A DNA stretch of 64,000 bases from Pontederia crassipes (taxonomy: Eukaryota; Streptophyta; Magnoliopsida; Commelinales; Pontederiaceae): positions 62,599,378-62,663,377 of the forward strand of contig CM060198.1 in the NCBI GenBank assembly GCA_030549335.1, written 5' to 3'. Every line of letters begins with the position of its first letter. The first letter of the stretch is position 1. This document shows positions 34,801-46,392 of this stretch, one piece after another. A program made the position numbers and the translations under genes. The notes under the pieces were generated by a model. The model did no database searches. It was given only the letters and a program-made list of their open reading frames with translations, and was not told the DNA's origin.

Positions 34801-37294
34801 GCAATAACTCATGAAGAAAATATCCTTGAGTATCCCCTAAGGTTTAATCTCAAAAATGCATGTCCCAAAGTAAGAACCCCACCTGTTTGCTCTATGAAAA
34901 AGTGCTTGATCGTTGATTCGTGTTTAAATATAATATGCCTGGTAATCAGGAATACTGTTTCATAATGAACATACATTGATGAGAATATTTGTGTTTGTCA
35001 GGAGTTTTATTATGGCACTCGGTTTTTCAAGTTACATTTGCCTTGCAACCAATGGAAATCGTCTTGAAGAATTAACTAAAAAGAAAACTTTTCAGAAGCA
35101 CTAGAAGAACATGTTCCCATGCAGAGTCATACTGACATATTGAGGATTCACCAAACCAAGAAAATTTCAAGCTAACATCTTACAAACATAGAGATGCATG
35201 GATTCAACATTTTAGGTCTGATCAATTCATTCAGCTATTCATAAATTACTGGGGATTACTAGAAAATCATACAACCTTCTTATATAAGGAAAAAAAAACA
35301 TTAACAAGATAACATTGTTGTTTTCACCTCCCCAACTCCATGTTTGTCCATCGGAAGTTAAAGCCAAGGTGAAAAAGCCACCACAACTGGCTCCCGCTAC
35401 AGGAACAGGCAGGGCATTTACTTTAGAAGGGGTGCCAAGTGAACCTGCTTCACCTGGACCTCCACCACTACCAAGACCCAACCTACCATCACCTTCATCA
35501 CGACCCCAAGTATAAAGCTCACCTGGGATATTCAGAAAAAAATGCATTAAAAGGCAGTTCTTAATACCTGAAGTAGTAGAAAAATATTTCTTGCATTCAC
35601 GAGAATCATCCAATGATAGACTGGACACACGCTTCTGTACATGCTAAATGACAGTTAATTCCAAAATAATAGTTCAATATCACGTTGCAGCCTCAGCAAA
35701 ACGTCATTAGCACAAAAAATGGAAGTTAGAAATCAACTCAACTCAATCCTTGAATAACATAACCTCATTTACTCATAATATCTAAAAACAGTTATTGCTT
35801 TCCATCAAACTTGATAATAGATGCAACTGTTATCCTTTAAAGACAGGAAGAAGACAAAAACTCTTTTCTAAATAATGCAAGCTCCCAACCAAAATTTTTC
35901 CTTTTGAACATCTTTCTTTCTTCTGATGCACCCTCCATTTGGGCGGAGTATCACACAAGAAAAAGATATCGGATTTCAAATCATCTAGGAAGAATACAAA
36001 TGAGCTGCTTAAGGAGAAACAGAACCCCAAAACTCCTATACTTCATAGCAATATTATAAGAAAAAAAAAGAAAAAAATAATCAGGTGCCAAGAGAGCAAT
36101 TTAACCATAATAATAAAGATAAGGTTGATGTTAATGACATAAAAAGTACTTCCAACGAGGTACACAGGCTCCTCCTGCTTCCGTTGAGATACACTGGTAA
36201 TGTTTACTATTCTTTTGAAGTCACGATTCACGAATGCACAGAAATGCATAATGCAGAAGGAGATTTACTATCTATGCGATTGAGTGGATAATTCTCCTGA
36301 TAGAAGCACGTTTGTACTAGCATAATTCAGCACTCGATATGCATGATTCAGATGAAAAAATCCCTCTTTAAATGTTAAAAAAATCAGATGCGAGAATAAG
36401 CTAATTACAGGCCAACCTGAATCAGTTATGGCAGCAGTGTGGGCTCCGCTGGTAGCGAGATGTGTTATACCTCCATCCCAAGGGCCATTTACAAACCGAG
36501 GAAGCAATTCCCTGTGATAAACGGAATGCCCCAGAGCTCCAAAACCACCGTAACCCCTGAAAAACTTCAAACAGTTCACTAGCAGAGTTACTCAATAATC
36601 CATACTACACCCTCCCGAATTTTCTATGATAGAATATAACTTTTGTTGCCAATACAAGCTAAATAGCATAGTTCTGTAAACACATAGCTCTAATCGCTCA
36701 TAAAGATTTGAATTTCGCTACAATAAGGAGATTTCTATCAGCTGACCATGTGAAGACTTGGCCAGTACGAGTTAGAGCTGCAGAATGAATGCCCCCCAGA
36801 GATAGAGAACGGACGCCATCGAGGTTAGGATTTGAGGTAGGAACAAAGGCGGAGTTCTCATGGCCAAAGCCGAGCCTTCCGCCATCTCCCTTACCCCAAA
36901 TCCAGAAGGTACCGTCCACGAGCAACGCCGAGTGAAAAAGCCCGCAGGAGATGCCCACCTCGACGTTGGCGCCATCCACTCCGCCGTCGCCACTGACCCC
37001 GTTGGGGGAAATGGGTAGAGAAAGGCGGCCTTGGACGGGGGCGAGCCGGAAGTCGGGAGGAAGACGGAGTGTGGAAACAGGGGAGGGGTAGAATCGGATC
37101 TCCTCCTTTCCGCCGCCGAGCTGGCCGGAGCTGCCACGGCCCCACGATAGGATCTGAACGGTCGAAGATGAATCTTCGGAGTCTTCGTCATTGGGGTGAT
37201 CCCAGAGAATCGGTCCGGATTCGCCGGCGGCGACGTTTCCGGCGAAAGTGGAGAGACGGCGGAGGGAGCGGAGGCAGCCAACGCGAAGCGCCAT
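31811..37294 (-). CDS. RUG3: RUG3-type RCC1-repeat protein, mitochondrial, six exons
   Basis: Exons on the minus strand: 37294-36747, 36556-36417, 35522-35328, 34606-34478, 34266-34111, 32022-31811; joined they give 459 residues, close to the Arabidopsis RUG3 length of about 445 from memory. RUG3 is an RCC1/UVR8/GEF-like protein of mitochondria needed for nad2 splicing and complex I. The RCC1 blades repeat the pattern WG.G..GQLG / CGG.HS.AL: LSWGRGSSGQLGGG near residue 49, IWGKGDGGRLGFG, WGYGGFGALGHS, YTWGRDEGDGRLGLG, IACGGYHSLALT, FSWGHGGHGQLG and MWGNARDCQLGIPG. The start at 37294 gives an Arg-rich, acid-free N-terminus suited to mitochondrial import. An in-frame ATG at 37396 would add 34 residues and is less likely. 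Introns are GT-AG. Intron 5 is 2.1 kb and holds a LINE scrap. Confidence 0.92.
33162..33228 (+). mobile_element. Very short RTE LINE 3' fragment in RUG3 intron 5
   Basis: About 67 bases matching the LINE 3' end (GTAGCCGACCCCACCTAGTG) plus a (TTG)n tail. It is antisense to the host gene. No convincing target duplication was found. Confidence 0.8.
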
Positions 37295-37396
37295 GTCGAA
37301 ACGGTGGCGAACGTCGAGAGGTTTAAGAACCGGAAGTATCTTTGAGATTGAGCCGTCAGGCCCATGCTTGTTGTAACGGCCCATGTTTGTTGTCAC

Positions 37397-39830
37397 GGGT
37401 TGAGCCTTATTTCCTATAAATTAATTAAAGATTTTGTTTTATTTTGATTACATGACTAATATAAAAAGAAATTCCATTTGAAATTTGATTAAGAAAAACT
37501 CCATCAATCCAAAAACTATATTCTATTGAGAATTAAAAGCTCAAATTTCAGGAGTAAAAATGTGTTTAATCGATGAAATAGATTTTATACATTACAAAAA
37601 CATAAAATCCATTTGTGAAACTTAAATCACAAACACAATAAAATAAAGAATTTCTTAACTAGCTTTGATTATACTTTGGTGTACATAGGTCATTGGAGAG
37701 TCAGCTCAAATTCTTCTTTAATTTTAAGTAAGGTAAGAAAAAAATCATTTACACTGCATTCTCTTTCACTTTCGAGAAGTAAGGCAATTTCTTCTTCTCA
37801 AAAACTTTCACCGCACATTTTCTCTGTTAGAAAAGTAATGCACAATTACGTATCACTCGGAAACTCAACCGGGCATTAGAGTCCTTCATAATCTCTTATT
37901 TGTAATTCAAGCCTCACACAAAGAATGTAAAAAAGAGAAATAATACAATATTTTGCAAATTTTAACTCTTATGAACTTCATAATAGTTCTTCCTATTTTT
38001 TTCTCAAATTTTTTGGTCTATTTGATGTGTTTTACCTCTCTTATAACTTCTAAACTTCTCGTAGTCATTGCCTTTCAATCTTAGTCCATTTTCAAAAAAG
38101 TTTTGAACGTTTGAACCTTTTTCACTAGTTGTTGGAGTCAGAAATTTTTTGATCATCCAAATTTTAAGGGATAAGCAATGGGATGCATATTAAAAGCTAG
38201 TATCTCCATTTTCGATAGGGCAAAATATTCTCCCGTGCGGGTCCTAAGAGAGAAGGTGACACAAGTTTGAGCTGAGGGAAGTCTTACAAGTCACTAAAAC
38301 GGGTGTAAGAGGTGCACCATGCCTAGCTTCTCCAAGGTATTATTGATAAACTCTGTAAGTCGTATTGGCTTATTCGGACCATCTGAATCTTATTTTTAAC
38401 TAAATTGCTCTTTGTCCAGAATTTTTGAACATCCGAACTTCTAGTTTAGACATTAGAACTCTTTTAGTCAGTCATCCGAACTTTTGTTGATAGCCTACAT
38501 TCATTTATATATAACTTTTCATATGTTTATTTAAATGAGATAATTTTTTTAGTCAATGAAAAGGTAAGAGAATTATGTACAACTTTTATAATGAAAATCA
38601 AATGGTAAAGTAGTCAAATAGTAAATGAGATTTTAGTGTATAAATTTTTTTATTCCGATCCAAACTTTGTTAGACTTTAACAATTTATAAATAATTTTTT
38701 GTGCAATTGTACAACTAAGTTGATTCTTAATTATATGAAAAACTAATATCTACAACTTTCATATCATATTTTAGTCCAAATCTTAGGCAAATATTACTCG
38801 AAAATTTATGTGTATAAAATTATCCATTACAAATTAAACTTTTTCACTCTATAAAATTGATAAGCATTGACATTTGAGATTTGTATAATAGGTTAATACA
38901 TAAATCCTATATTCCAAGATAATTATATTTTTAAAAAATTAACTTGGTCCACTCAAAGTATTACTTAACTAAAAATATATATAATTGATTAATACACAGC
39001 CTTTGTTGTAACACAATGATATTTTTAATAAAACTTGACCCACTCAAAGGATCACTTCACTAAAAAAAATCAGAGGTTTCAGTGACAAGAAAATACTAAA
39101 GAGGAGAACCAACTCTAAATAAAAATAGTATATATATATATACACTAAAAAAGGAATCGTCTTAAAATAAATAGTTTTGACAACAACAACAACGCATTGT
39201 TTGTTGTATAAAATAATTGTGGTGTGCATCCAATATATCTTATGAAATTTCTATATTAAAAACAATAACAACAACAACTGCGCATTGTTTGTTGTATAAA
39301 ATAATTGCGGTGTGCATCCAATATATCTTATGAAATTTCTATATTAAAAACTAAAAACCATGTATTAGAGAGTTTGTATATCTTGTGAATGCATTAGATA
39401 TTTGTAGTATGTTTTAATTTAAGTAATTTTTTTTTTGAATTCGTAATATAAAAAGATGTTTACGAAGACTTTCTCATCAAAATCAAGACGTATGACTAAA
39501 AATCCTTCCTTATAACTTGTGGCCATTTTTGGGCTTATTGGCTCGTTATTTGCATGCAACTTGTTACTAAAACAATGTCCGAGGGTAAGACTCCTTCCAC
39601 CCATTTTTAAATATTTTATTAGTTTTATGTATTACACATTTGGTATCTCTTAGATAATTTTGATATGACATTATGATAGAAAATGAGAGCAGTGGTTTTG
39701 CTTGGAGGTTAGTCAATAAGTTGAGGTAATCCTGGCCCGTCCGGCCCTGTCGAGAGCTCCACGAGTCATTAGGATAATAATCAGAAATTGGACAATTAAA
39801 GTTGATTGGCGATTTATTATTTATTTTTGA
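37397..39830. other. AT-rich intergenic DNA with the RUG3 promoter
   Basis: The stretch next to 37397 should hold the RUG3 promoter. Beyond that, only AT-rich sequence is seen, apart from the tandem duplication at 39185-39352. Confidence 0.4.
39185..39352. repeat. Tandem duplication of a 90-bp unit
   Basis: A unit holding CAACAACAAC, GCATTGTTTGTTGTATAAAA and GTGTGCATCCAATATATCTT occurs twice, starting near 39184 and 39274, almost identical. Each copy starts with a (CAA)n run. Confidence 0.9.
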
Positions 39831-40237
39831 ATGCACATACCCTCCCCATTTCAATCAAAAAACTTTATTTTAACGAGGTTAAAAAAGGATTTAACGGAAG
39901 TGCTTCCTGCTCCCAATTTTTCATCCATGGGAGCTGGAATCACACGCGATTTTCTAGTCGTTGGATCTTCGCGCAACGGTTGTAGATCCGTTTTGCTTTT
40001 TTTTTTTTCTGTTTCACTCATGAAGCGAAACATAAACAGAAGGTGGAGGGAGGGAACTATTGCAACACCCCGTTGACCTCTTTCATCCCGCGACGGGTTG
40101 AATCTTCCACTTTGGTCACAAATGATCGCCTCCTTCTACTGCCATTGGTGCTGGTGCGGCGACGGTGACGGTTGCGGTGATGGGGAAGCTAAAGCAGCTC
40201 CTGGAGATCCTTGTGAAGCCCTTCACCGGCTGCACCT

Positions 40238-42837
40238 AAGAGGAAAGGACTCGAAGAGGTCCAGCGCGAGGATGTGAGGGCGTAGTAGCAGCATTGCTAA
40301 GGGACACCGGAGATGCCACGTCCATGTCAGCATCCACGCCCACGAGTCTATCTGACGCTGCTGCACAGTCGGCGACGGCAACCTGTTGGAAGTCACGACA
40401 TCGACATCTACAATGTGTGGCAGAGTATTATGAGTTGCAGTAGCTACCATTTTATTCCATGTGTTTGTAACAGTAGTTATTTTGTAGCAGCATATCTCAG
40501 TCTTATCTCAGACTATAACACTGGTTACTTTTAGTATAAATAGATGTGTGCGTGAGTTGTAATGTGCTGAAGTTTGTAATTCTTTTCCCTTCTAGTAGAT
40601 TTGTCTTCTTCCTCTAGAAGTGTTCTTCCTCTAATAAATAGATGTGTGCCTGAGTTGTAATGTGCTGAAGTTTGTAATTCTTTTCCCTTCTAGTAGATTT
40701 GTCTTCTTCCTCTAGAACTATTCTTCCTCTACATTTCTCGCATCTTCTTCCTTACTTTCGGCATTGTTCCGATCGACCTCGGGCGACGAGTGGAGCTTGG
40801 TTTCTTAGCATGGTATCAGAGTGAGGTTGATCGCGATCCCTCGTAGCTCCTCTCTGCCGGCTGCTGCGTCGTCACTTCATCATCGGATTCGGAGTCTTGC
40901 TGTCATCCTTCATGGCTCCAGAAAGTCTCGGTCAGTGCCGATCTAGTCTCAACCGATGAGATCTGGTCGAGGTCTTCATCGCACACTGCTGCAGATCAAC
41001 AAGATCGACATCAAGAGGCATATGAATCGGCATCTATGTTTTTCCCCATTTTTTTCCCAATCTTTGATTCTTCCCTTTAGATCTCTTCTTTCTGTCTCTG
41101 TGTTTCGAGATCGGGAGATGGTTTCGTCTCTATTTCTTCTTTTCTCTTCTATTTCTCCGACGCCCAGTAAGTGTTCGACAAAATGGTTTTGGTTCTCTCT
41201 TCTGATTGTCGTTCATTTTTCCATCGTACTTTCCTATCTTCCTTTGTGTTTCCTTGTTCCATTTGCTCTTCTAGTTCTTGTTTCTTTTCGATTGCCGATT
41301 ATTCTCCTTCTTCGGATTGTTTCCATTTTGATAATCGATCACTATTTTTCTTTATTCTTTGCTTCTTTTCTCTTCTATTTCTTTCTAATCCTTTTCTTCC
41401 ATGAAATCTAGTTGTTGATCTCTTTTTCGAGCTTTGTTCCACGGTTGCGATCACCGATACTTGATCGCCGATGATTTCTTGGTCGTCGATATTATTCTCG
41501 GCGTTATCATCGGAGGAGCAGGAGCCTTCTCTCCTTGTTGCCATTATTGGCGTTTCTCCGACATTGTCGTCGGACGCTTTCGATGGCGATCGTCGAATGG
41601 AGCTTAACCTCCGTTGTACCGACGTTGTTGTCGACATTCAGAATCCTCCTTCCTCTCCGGCGATGGATCACGTCAAGTGTTTCCTTAGGTCGTCGCGATG
41701 AATCGTTCATTCTTTGTTTCTTTCTCTCCATTTGCTCTATTTGTTCTCCATATTTCCGATCTATAATCTGTTCATGCTGAAGCTTCATGGTAATCCATAA
41801 GATCTGCGAATAGAAATTGTTCTTCCTTGTGTTTGTGTGTAGTTCTCCTTTGTTCCGACCCAACGACTTCTTCTTGGATGTTTGAAGTCAAGGAAGTCGT
41901 GACTCACTGGTGTTCAACAAAAGTTCTTCATGACTTTATAAATGTTCGACAAATTAGCGTATCCAGTTTGATATTGCTGCAAGAACACAGGTCGCCTAGC
42001 AGGTGTTCGACTAGTCGTGTAATTTCGCCGCCTTGTGTCCTTCAACTTGCCACCGTTCATTCTCTTCCTGACGTCGACTTGCGGGGCGTGTTGGAAGTCA
42101 CGACATCGACATCTATAGTGTGTGGCAGAGTATTATGAGTTGCAGTAGCTACCGTTTTATTCCATGTGTTTGTAACAGTAGTTATTTCGAATCTCAGTCT
42201 TATCTCAGTTTATAACACTGGTTATTTTTAGTATAAATAGATGAGTGCGTGAGTTGTAATGTGCTGAAGTTTGTAATTCTTTTCCCTTCGGGTGAATCTG
42301 CAACTATCCTTCCTTACATTTCTCGCATCTTCTTCCTTACTTCCGGCATTGTTCCGATTGACCTCAGGCGACGAGTGGAGCTTGGTTTCTTAGCACAACC
42401 TCCGCGCGACACAGCGGGCAGATGTGCTGGCCGAGCTCCAACCACCGGTCGACGCACAGTCTATGGAACACATGGCGGCAGGTGCTCATCCGCCGGACCT
42501 CGTGACGTCCCTTGAACTCGCTGAGGCACACAAGTCTCAGGCAGGCCGCAGGTCTTGTTGCTGACCCCCTCCGTCATGAGGTCTCCGAATTGGGCCACTG
42601 GCGAACTCTCTTGGACCAGCTCCATTTCCACTGAGCAAAGGTCCTGGAGGTGGCGGCGATGATCATTTTCATGGCCGTGGTCGCCTACTCCGTGCTCATG
42701 GACTTCAGAATCGAGGAGGCTGCCGAGGCCGATGGGTCAGAAGGCAAAGTCGATGAGCTCTCGCAAGTGAGCCAAGAAGAGGAGCAGGTGGTGGAGAAGC
42801 TTTGGGAACTCAGAGTAGCCAACTTGGAACCCCATCT
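40238..42837 (-). pseudogene. Captured RHA/XERICO-like RING-H2 ligase gene, split by an LTR element
   Basis: On the minus strand, 42837 starts MGFQVGYSEFPKLLHHLLLF, the hydrophobic N-terminus typical of small RHA/XERICO-type RING-H2 E3 ligases. After a stop (FAF*) the same region continues with GLGSLLDSEV. The frame then changes, and the RING follows at about 42520-42401: CLSEFKGRHEVRRMSTCRHV, then FHRLCVDRWLELGQHICPLC. The gene resumes beyond the LTR insertion at 40383 and ends at a TAG near 40240. The first Cys pair of the RING is disturbed by the frame change. The family ubiquitinates target proteins; this copy cannot be functional. It lacks introns. Confidence 0.65.
40384..42395 (+). mobile_element. 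Non-autonomous LTR element (TRIM/LARD-like) inside the RING gene
   Basis: Direct LTRs at 40384-40810 and 42089-42395, both TGTTGGAAGTCACGAC...TTAGCA, are closely similar. The left one is longer because it carries an internal tandem duplication. The left LTR is followed at once by a classic tRNA-Met primer-binding site, TGGTATCAGAGTGAGG. A 5-bp target duplication, CAACC, lies at 40379-40383 and 42396-42400. The 1.3-kb interior shows no recognisable gag or pol domain. Likely fairly young. Confidence 0.9.
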
Positions 42838-42950
42838 CCCTCGAACGATCGATAGATCAAGCGAGCAGAGCGAGTTCAGGATTTGTGATTTTGGAAATTG
42901 AAATGGGGGAGATCGAACACTTATGGTTTGCCTTTGGAATTGTGTTGCAG

Positions 42951-43058
42951 GGAGGCTGCCAGGCGGGCGGGAGGTGGCGGTGAAGCATCTGGAGATGGGG
43001 TCGCGTCAAGGGGCGAAGGAATTCCAGAACGAGGCAGTGCTGAATTCCTCAGACATGT
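42951..43058 (+). pseudogene. Receptor-like kinase fragment (ATP-binding lobe)
   Basis: After an acceptor-like TGTGTTGCAG, one frame reads GRLPGGREVAVKHLEMGSRQ and then GAKEFQNEAVL. This matches the beta-2/beta-3 to alpha-C part of plant receptor-like kinases, including the invariant Lys in VAVK and the alpha-C Glu in NEAVL. It stops matching after about 36 residues. This is a captured exon piece, not a gene. Confidence 0.6.
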
Positions 43059-43067
43059 ATCCTTTGA

Positions 43068-43247
43068 GCCGGCCATCGTAATCGATTCGCAGCTGCTCGA
43101 GCTCACGAACAGCGAGCAATCGCCTAAGTCCATCATCGGAACCCATGATGCGATCAGTCCGGGCAGCAGCTTGAAGACGCGGAAGGCGGCGGGCCCATGG
43201 CGGTAGCCCGCGTAGTCATGAGAGACAGCCATGACCTCCCCGAACAA
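43068..43247 (-). pseudogene. DUF295/F-box-like gene fragment
   Basis: The minus frame reads FGEVMAVSHDYAGYRHGPAA, then FRVFKLLPGLIASWVPMMDL, then GDCSLFVSSSSCESI. The layout (GE-VS, FRVFKL, W-LGD-LFV) resembles the DUF295 domain of plant F-box proteins. It is short and probably captured. It may continue across the LTR insertion toward 46135-46255, but no recognisable motif is seen there. Confidence 0.4.
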
Positions 43248-43330
43248 CTAAACAGGAACCTGCGGACGACGAAGTAGTTGTGGACGACTAAGTGCTCTCC
43301 CGGTAGCACCACCGAAATGACAGCCAAGCG

Positions 43331-46134
43331 TGTCAAGTTTTGTGCTGAAGCTCTTGCCGGAAGCAATAGATGTTGCCGGAAGTGGGGAAGAAGAAGAAAC
43401 AGGGGAAAAATGGGGAAAGGAAGTAATCTATTCAATCGAAAGACTAAAGTGATTACAGGACGACAAAGAAAGGAATCACATCTAACTAATGTTACAAAGT
43501 AAAGTAACAACTAATCATCTTTGCAACTCTATTTACTGCTCAGCAGCGATGTGACATTACTTCTAACATACTTCTAACATTCCCCTCAAGTTAGATGATG
43601 GCAAACAACATCAACTTGAAGCTTGTATGTACGGCATTGTCGATATTTCCATGGCAGAAAAATTCGAAACTACAGAGACAGTTTATCAAACAGCTGCAAG
43701 CAGAAGATGCTGACACATAGCTCTATTAACTCCAATACACTCACAAGATGCACACAACATAAAGTATTTTTGACATCCGTAAACATAATGCAGCAACTAA
43801 AGACAGCTGGAGAGAAATGAATGCCCGAGAAAATGCATTTGCGAAATTTAGAGTCATCAAGCTTCTTGATTGCATATCATCGTATCAGAACACTTGGGAG
43901 GACTTCTAACATGCCCCCTCAATTTATCTATGAGAAAACTGATGGAAAATGCTGAAGAAAGCTGTCTCCTCAAGTTGAACACAATCCTCATCATCATGCT
44001 GCGAAACACTTTCGTTGAACACACGATGCAGAAGTAAACGTGATCAAAAGAAACCGTGGCCAGGGATCACTTTTGTTTTCACGTTTCTCCACATAAGCTG
44101 AGGGAAAACAATCCAGCCTTGCTTTTGCATTCTCCTTTAGATCATCCTTGAAGTAATCGTCCTTGAAGTAAACATGATGCAGAAGTATAAGGCTTTACCA
44201 TTGAAACAAGGCATTGAGTATTTGTTGAATAATGTTGAGTCTCTGCTGAATAATTTGTCGAACATATGGCAATCGGAAATGAAAGCTCAAGTTGGCGCAC
44301 ACATTGAAGACACCTTTGAAGCCACTAGCTACCCTCTAGAGATCCAAAGAAAGATACATCTATCTGGGTTCACAACTCCAACACGAATTTAGGCACAAAC
44401 ATGGCCAGTTTTGCAAAACAGGGACATAGTAGCCATAGCTAAGACTGATTTAGGAAAAACACTTTCCACTGTTAGAGGAAATCCATCGAACACCTGTTCG
44501 GACATGTAGATCTGACAAACTCTAGTATTGTTGGAAATGTAGAACATGATAGAATGGACGAGGGCAGAAGAAAAATTAAGACTGAAGAAGAAATAGAGAT
44601 GATCGGAGACAAGAAGTGTATTTTTAACCCTCTGGACATGGAAAAAGAGAGACAAAACATAATTGAAAGAACACATAACAAGAGGAAAGAAATGGAAGTA
44701 AAAGAGAAAAGAAGAGGAGAACTGAGTGGAACAAAGAAGGAAACAGAAAGCACACCAGAGCTATGGAACTCCCGACCTCGACAACCCGGAGAAGCAGAAG
44801 TAACACATTAGAGGACGATCGGAGCTCCCGACCTCGGTGAACCAGAGAAATAAAACTTCAACACACGAAGACGCACGCAGACAACCGACAATGCGACACA
44901 CAAAAATAAGAAACTAGATTTGCAAATGAAGATCGCCGAATCGAAGGAAGAATGACTTGTTCGGCGACCAACGTAGCGCCATTGATTTGCAAACGAAGAT
45001 CACCAAATCGAAGAATGACTTGTTCGGCAACCAACGTAACGCCATTGGAGAAAATTGGAATTGCAAACGAAAATTGTCATCAATTTTATCGACAAAAATC
45101 GTAGCGCCATGGAAGAAATGAAGTTGCAAACGACGATTGCTGAATCACAGAATTATCGAAAACAATCGTAGCGCCAAAGAATCATCAAAGGAAGAAATCA
45201 AGAGTACCGGAGGATGATCGGAAGCAAAACTTCTCTCATCCTCATCTCGAAGAACGAATACGGACATCAAACATCAGAACTAGAGAACGAATCGAAAGAC
45301 AAACTGACGACGAAAATCGTCTAAGAAGGAATCGATAAGAGACAATGAAGAACATGAAGAACTGATAAAAAAACAGAGACAAAGAGAATCAAATCTAATG
45401 CAATATTAAAGGACCTAGCTCTTGTGCTGACTGGAGTTCAGATCGGAGGAAGAAACGAAGAAAAGGAAAAAGATAACCAGATCTGACCAGATCATGATGC
45501 CGGCGAGATGCGTCCGGACGTGAGTGACTTCGATCTACCTCAGATCTTGAAGTGCCAGGGCTCATCGGTGCCATCTATGTTGGCAAAAGTTTCAGCCGGC
45601 GACGATCGATGGAAAGAAGCAGCGATCCGACAGCTGCGGCAATGAGGCAAGCGTATGTAACCAGGCTTTGATACCATATTAAATTTGATGTGCTGACCAA
45701 TTTTTTTAAAAACTTAAGTCGTTAGGAAGAGCAACATTATTTATTTTATATTCTTAATACTTTCATTCACGTGTTTGACAACTTTTGGTCTAGTCCAATC
45801 CCAACACGTGAATAATTAAGGAAGGAAATTACTTTTTAATAAGAGCTTAACGAGATTCGAATTTTTGACCTCTGACTCTGATACCATGTCAAGTTTTGTG
45901 CTAAAGCTCTTGCCGGAAGCAATAGATGTTGCCGAAACTAGGGAAGAAGAAGAAACAGGGGAAAAAAATGGAGAAAGGAAGTAATCTATTCAATTGAAAG
46001 ACTAAAGTGATTACAGGACGACAAAGGAGTCACGTCTAACTAATGTTACAAAGTAAAGTAACAACTAATCATCTTTGCAACTCTATTTTACTGCTCAGCA
46101 GCGACGTGGCATTACTTCTAACATACTTCTAACA
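43331..46134 (-). mobile_element. Second non-autonomous LTR element in the composite
   Basis: Direct LTRs at 43331-43579 and 45887-46134, both starting TGTCAAGTTTTGTGCT and ending CTTCTAACA, are highly similar. The primer-binding complement (CTCTGATACCA) abuts the right LTR, and a purine-tract complement (TTCCCCTCAAG) abuts the left one, so the element runs on the minus strand. A 5-bp target duplication, AAGCG, lies at 43326-43330 and 46135-46139. The 2.3-kb interior shows no clear protein domain. A second primer-site-like word (TTTGATACCAT) near 45668 hints at nested or rearranged structure. Confidence 0.88.
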
Positions 46135-46392
46135 AAGCGCAGGTACGATCGCATGTCGAATATTCGGAGGCTGCTGTCAGTCAATAGGATGAATAGTCGA
46201 ATAGCTTCCCCGAGCACGCGAACATGGCGTCCTCTATCGCTCCTCCGCACTCTGCATCAAACATTGAAACAAAAAAAAAAAAAAGGATATGCAACCGTCG
46301 CGCGAAGATTCGACGGCTGAAAAATCGCCATGACAAATCCACTGGATGATAAATTGGGAGCAAAGCACCCCGTTAAATCCTAAAAAAAGTCG

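Larger units (their letters stand above)
39880..46392. mobile_element. Gene-capturing inverted-repeat (Pack-MULE-like) element
   Basis: About 140 bases at 39880-40018 recur, inverted and diverged, at 46255-46392. Shared words include GGATTTAACGG, CTCCCAATTT.TCATCCA, GCGATTTT and CTTCGCGC.ACGGTTG. Between them lie GC-rich coding pieces of at least three unrelated host genes in different orientations (RING-H2, receptor-like kinase, DUF295-like). This is the pattern of Pack-MULEs. No transposase is visible. The core has been split by two LTR elements (40384-42395 and 43331-46134); without these the element is about 1.7 kb. Exact termini and target duplication were not resolved. Confidence 0.55.

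Noticed and set aside
39184-39290. (CAA)n runs as possible further RTE LINE tails
   Set aside because: No LINE 3' sequence adjoins them; they belong to the tandemly duplicated 90-bp unit.
41299-41863. Open frames inside the first non-autonomous LTR element
   Set aside because: Overlapping frames on both strands without retroelement motifs; composition-driven.
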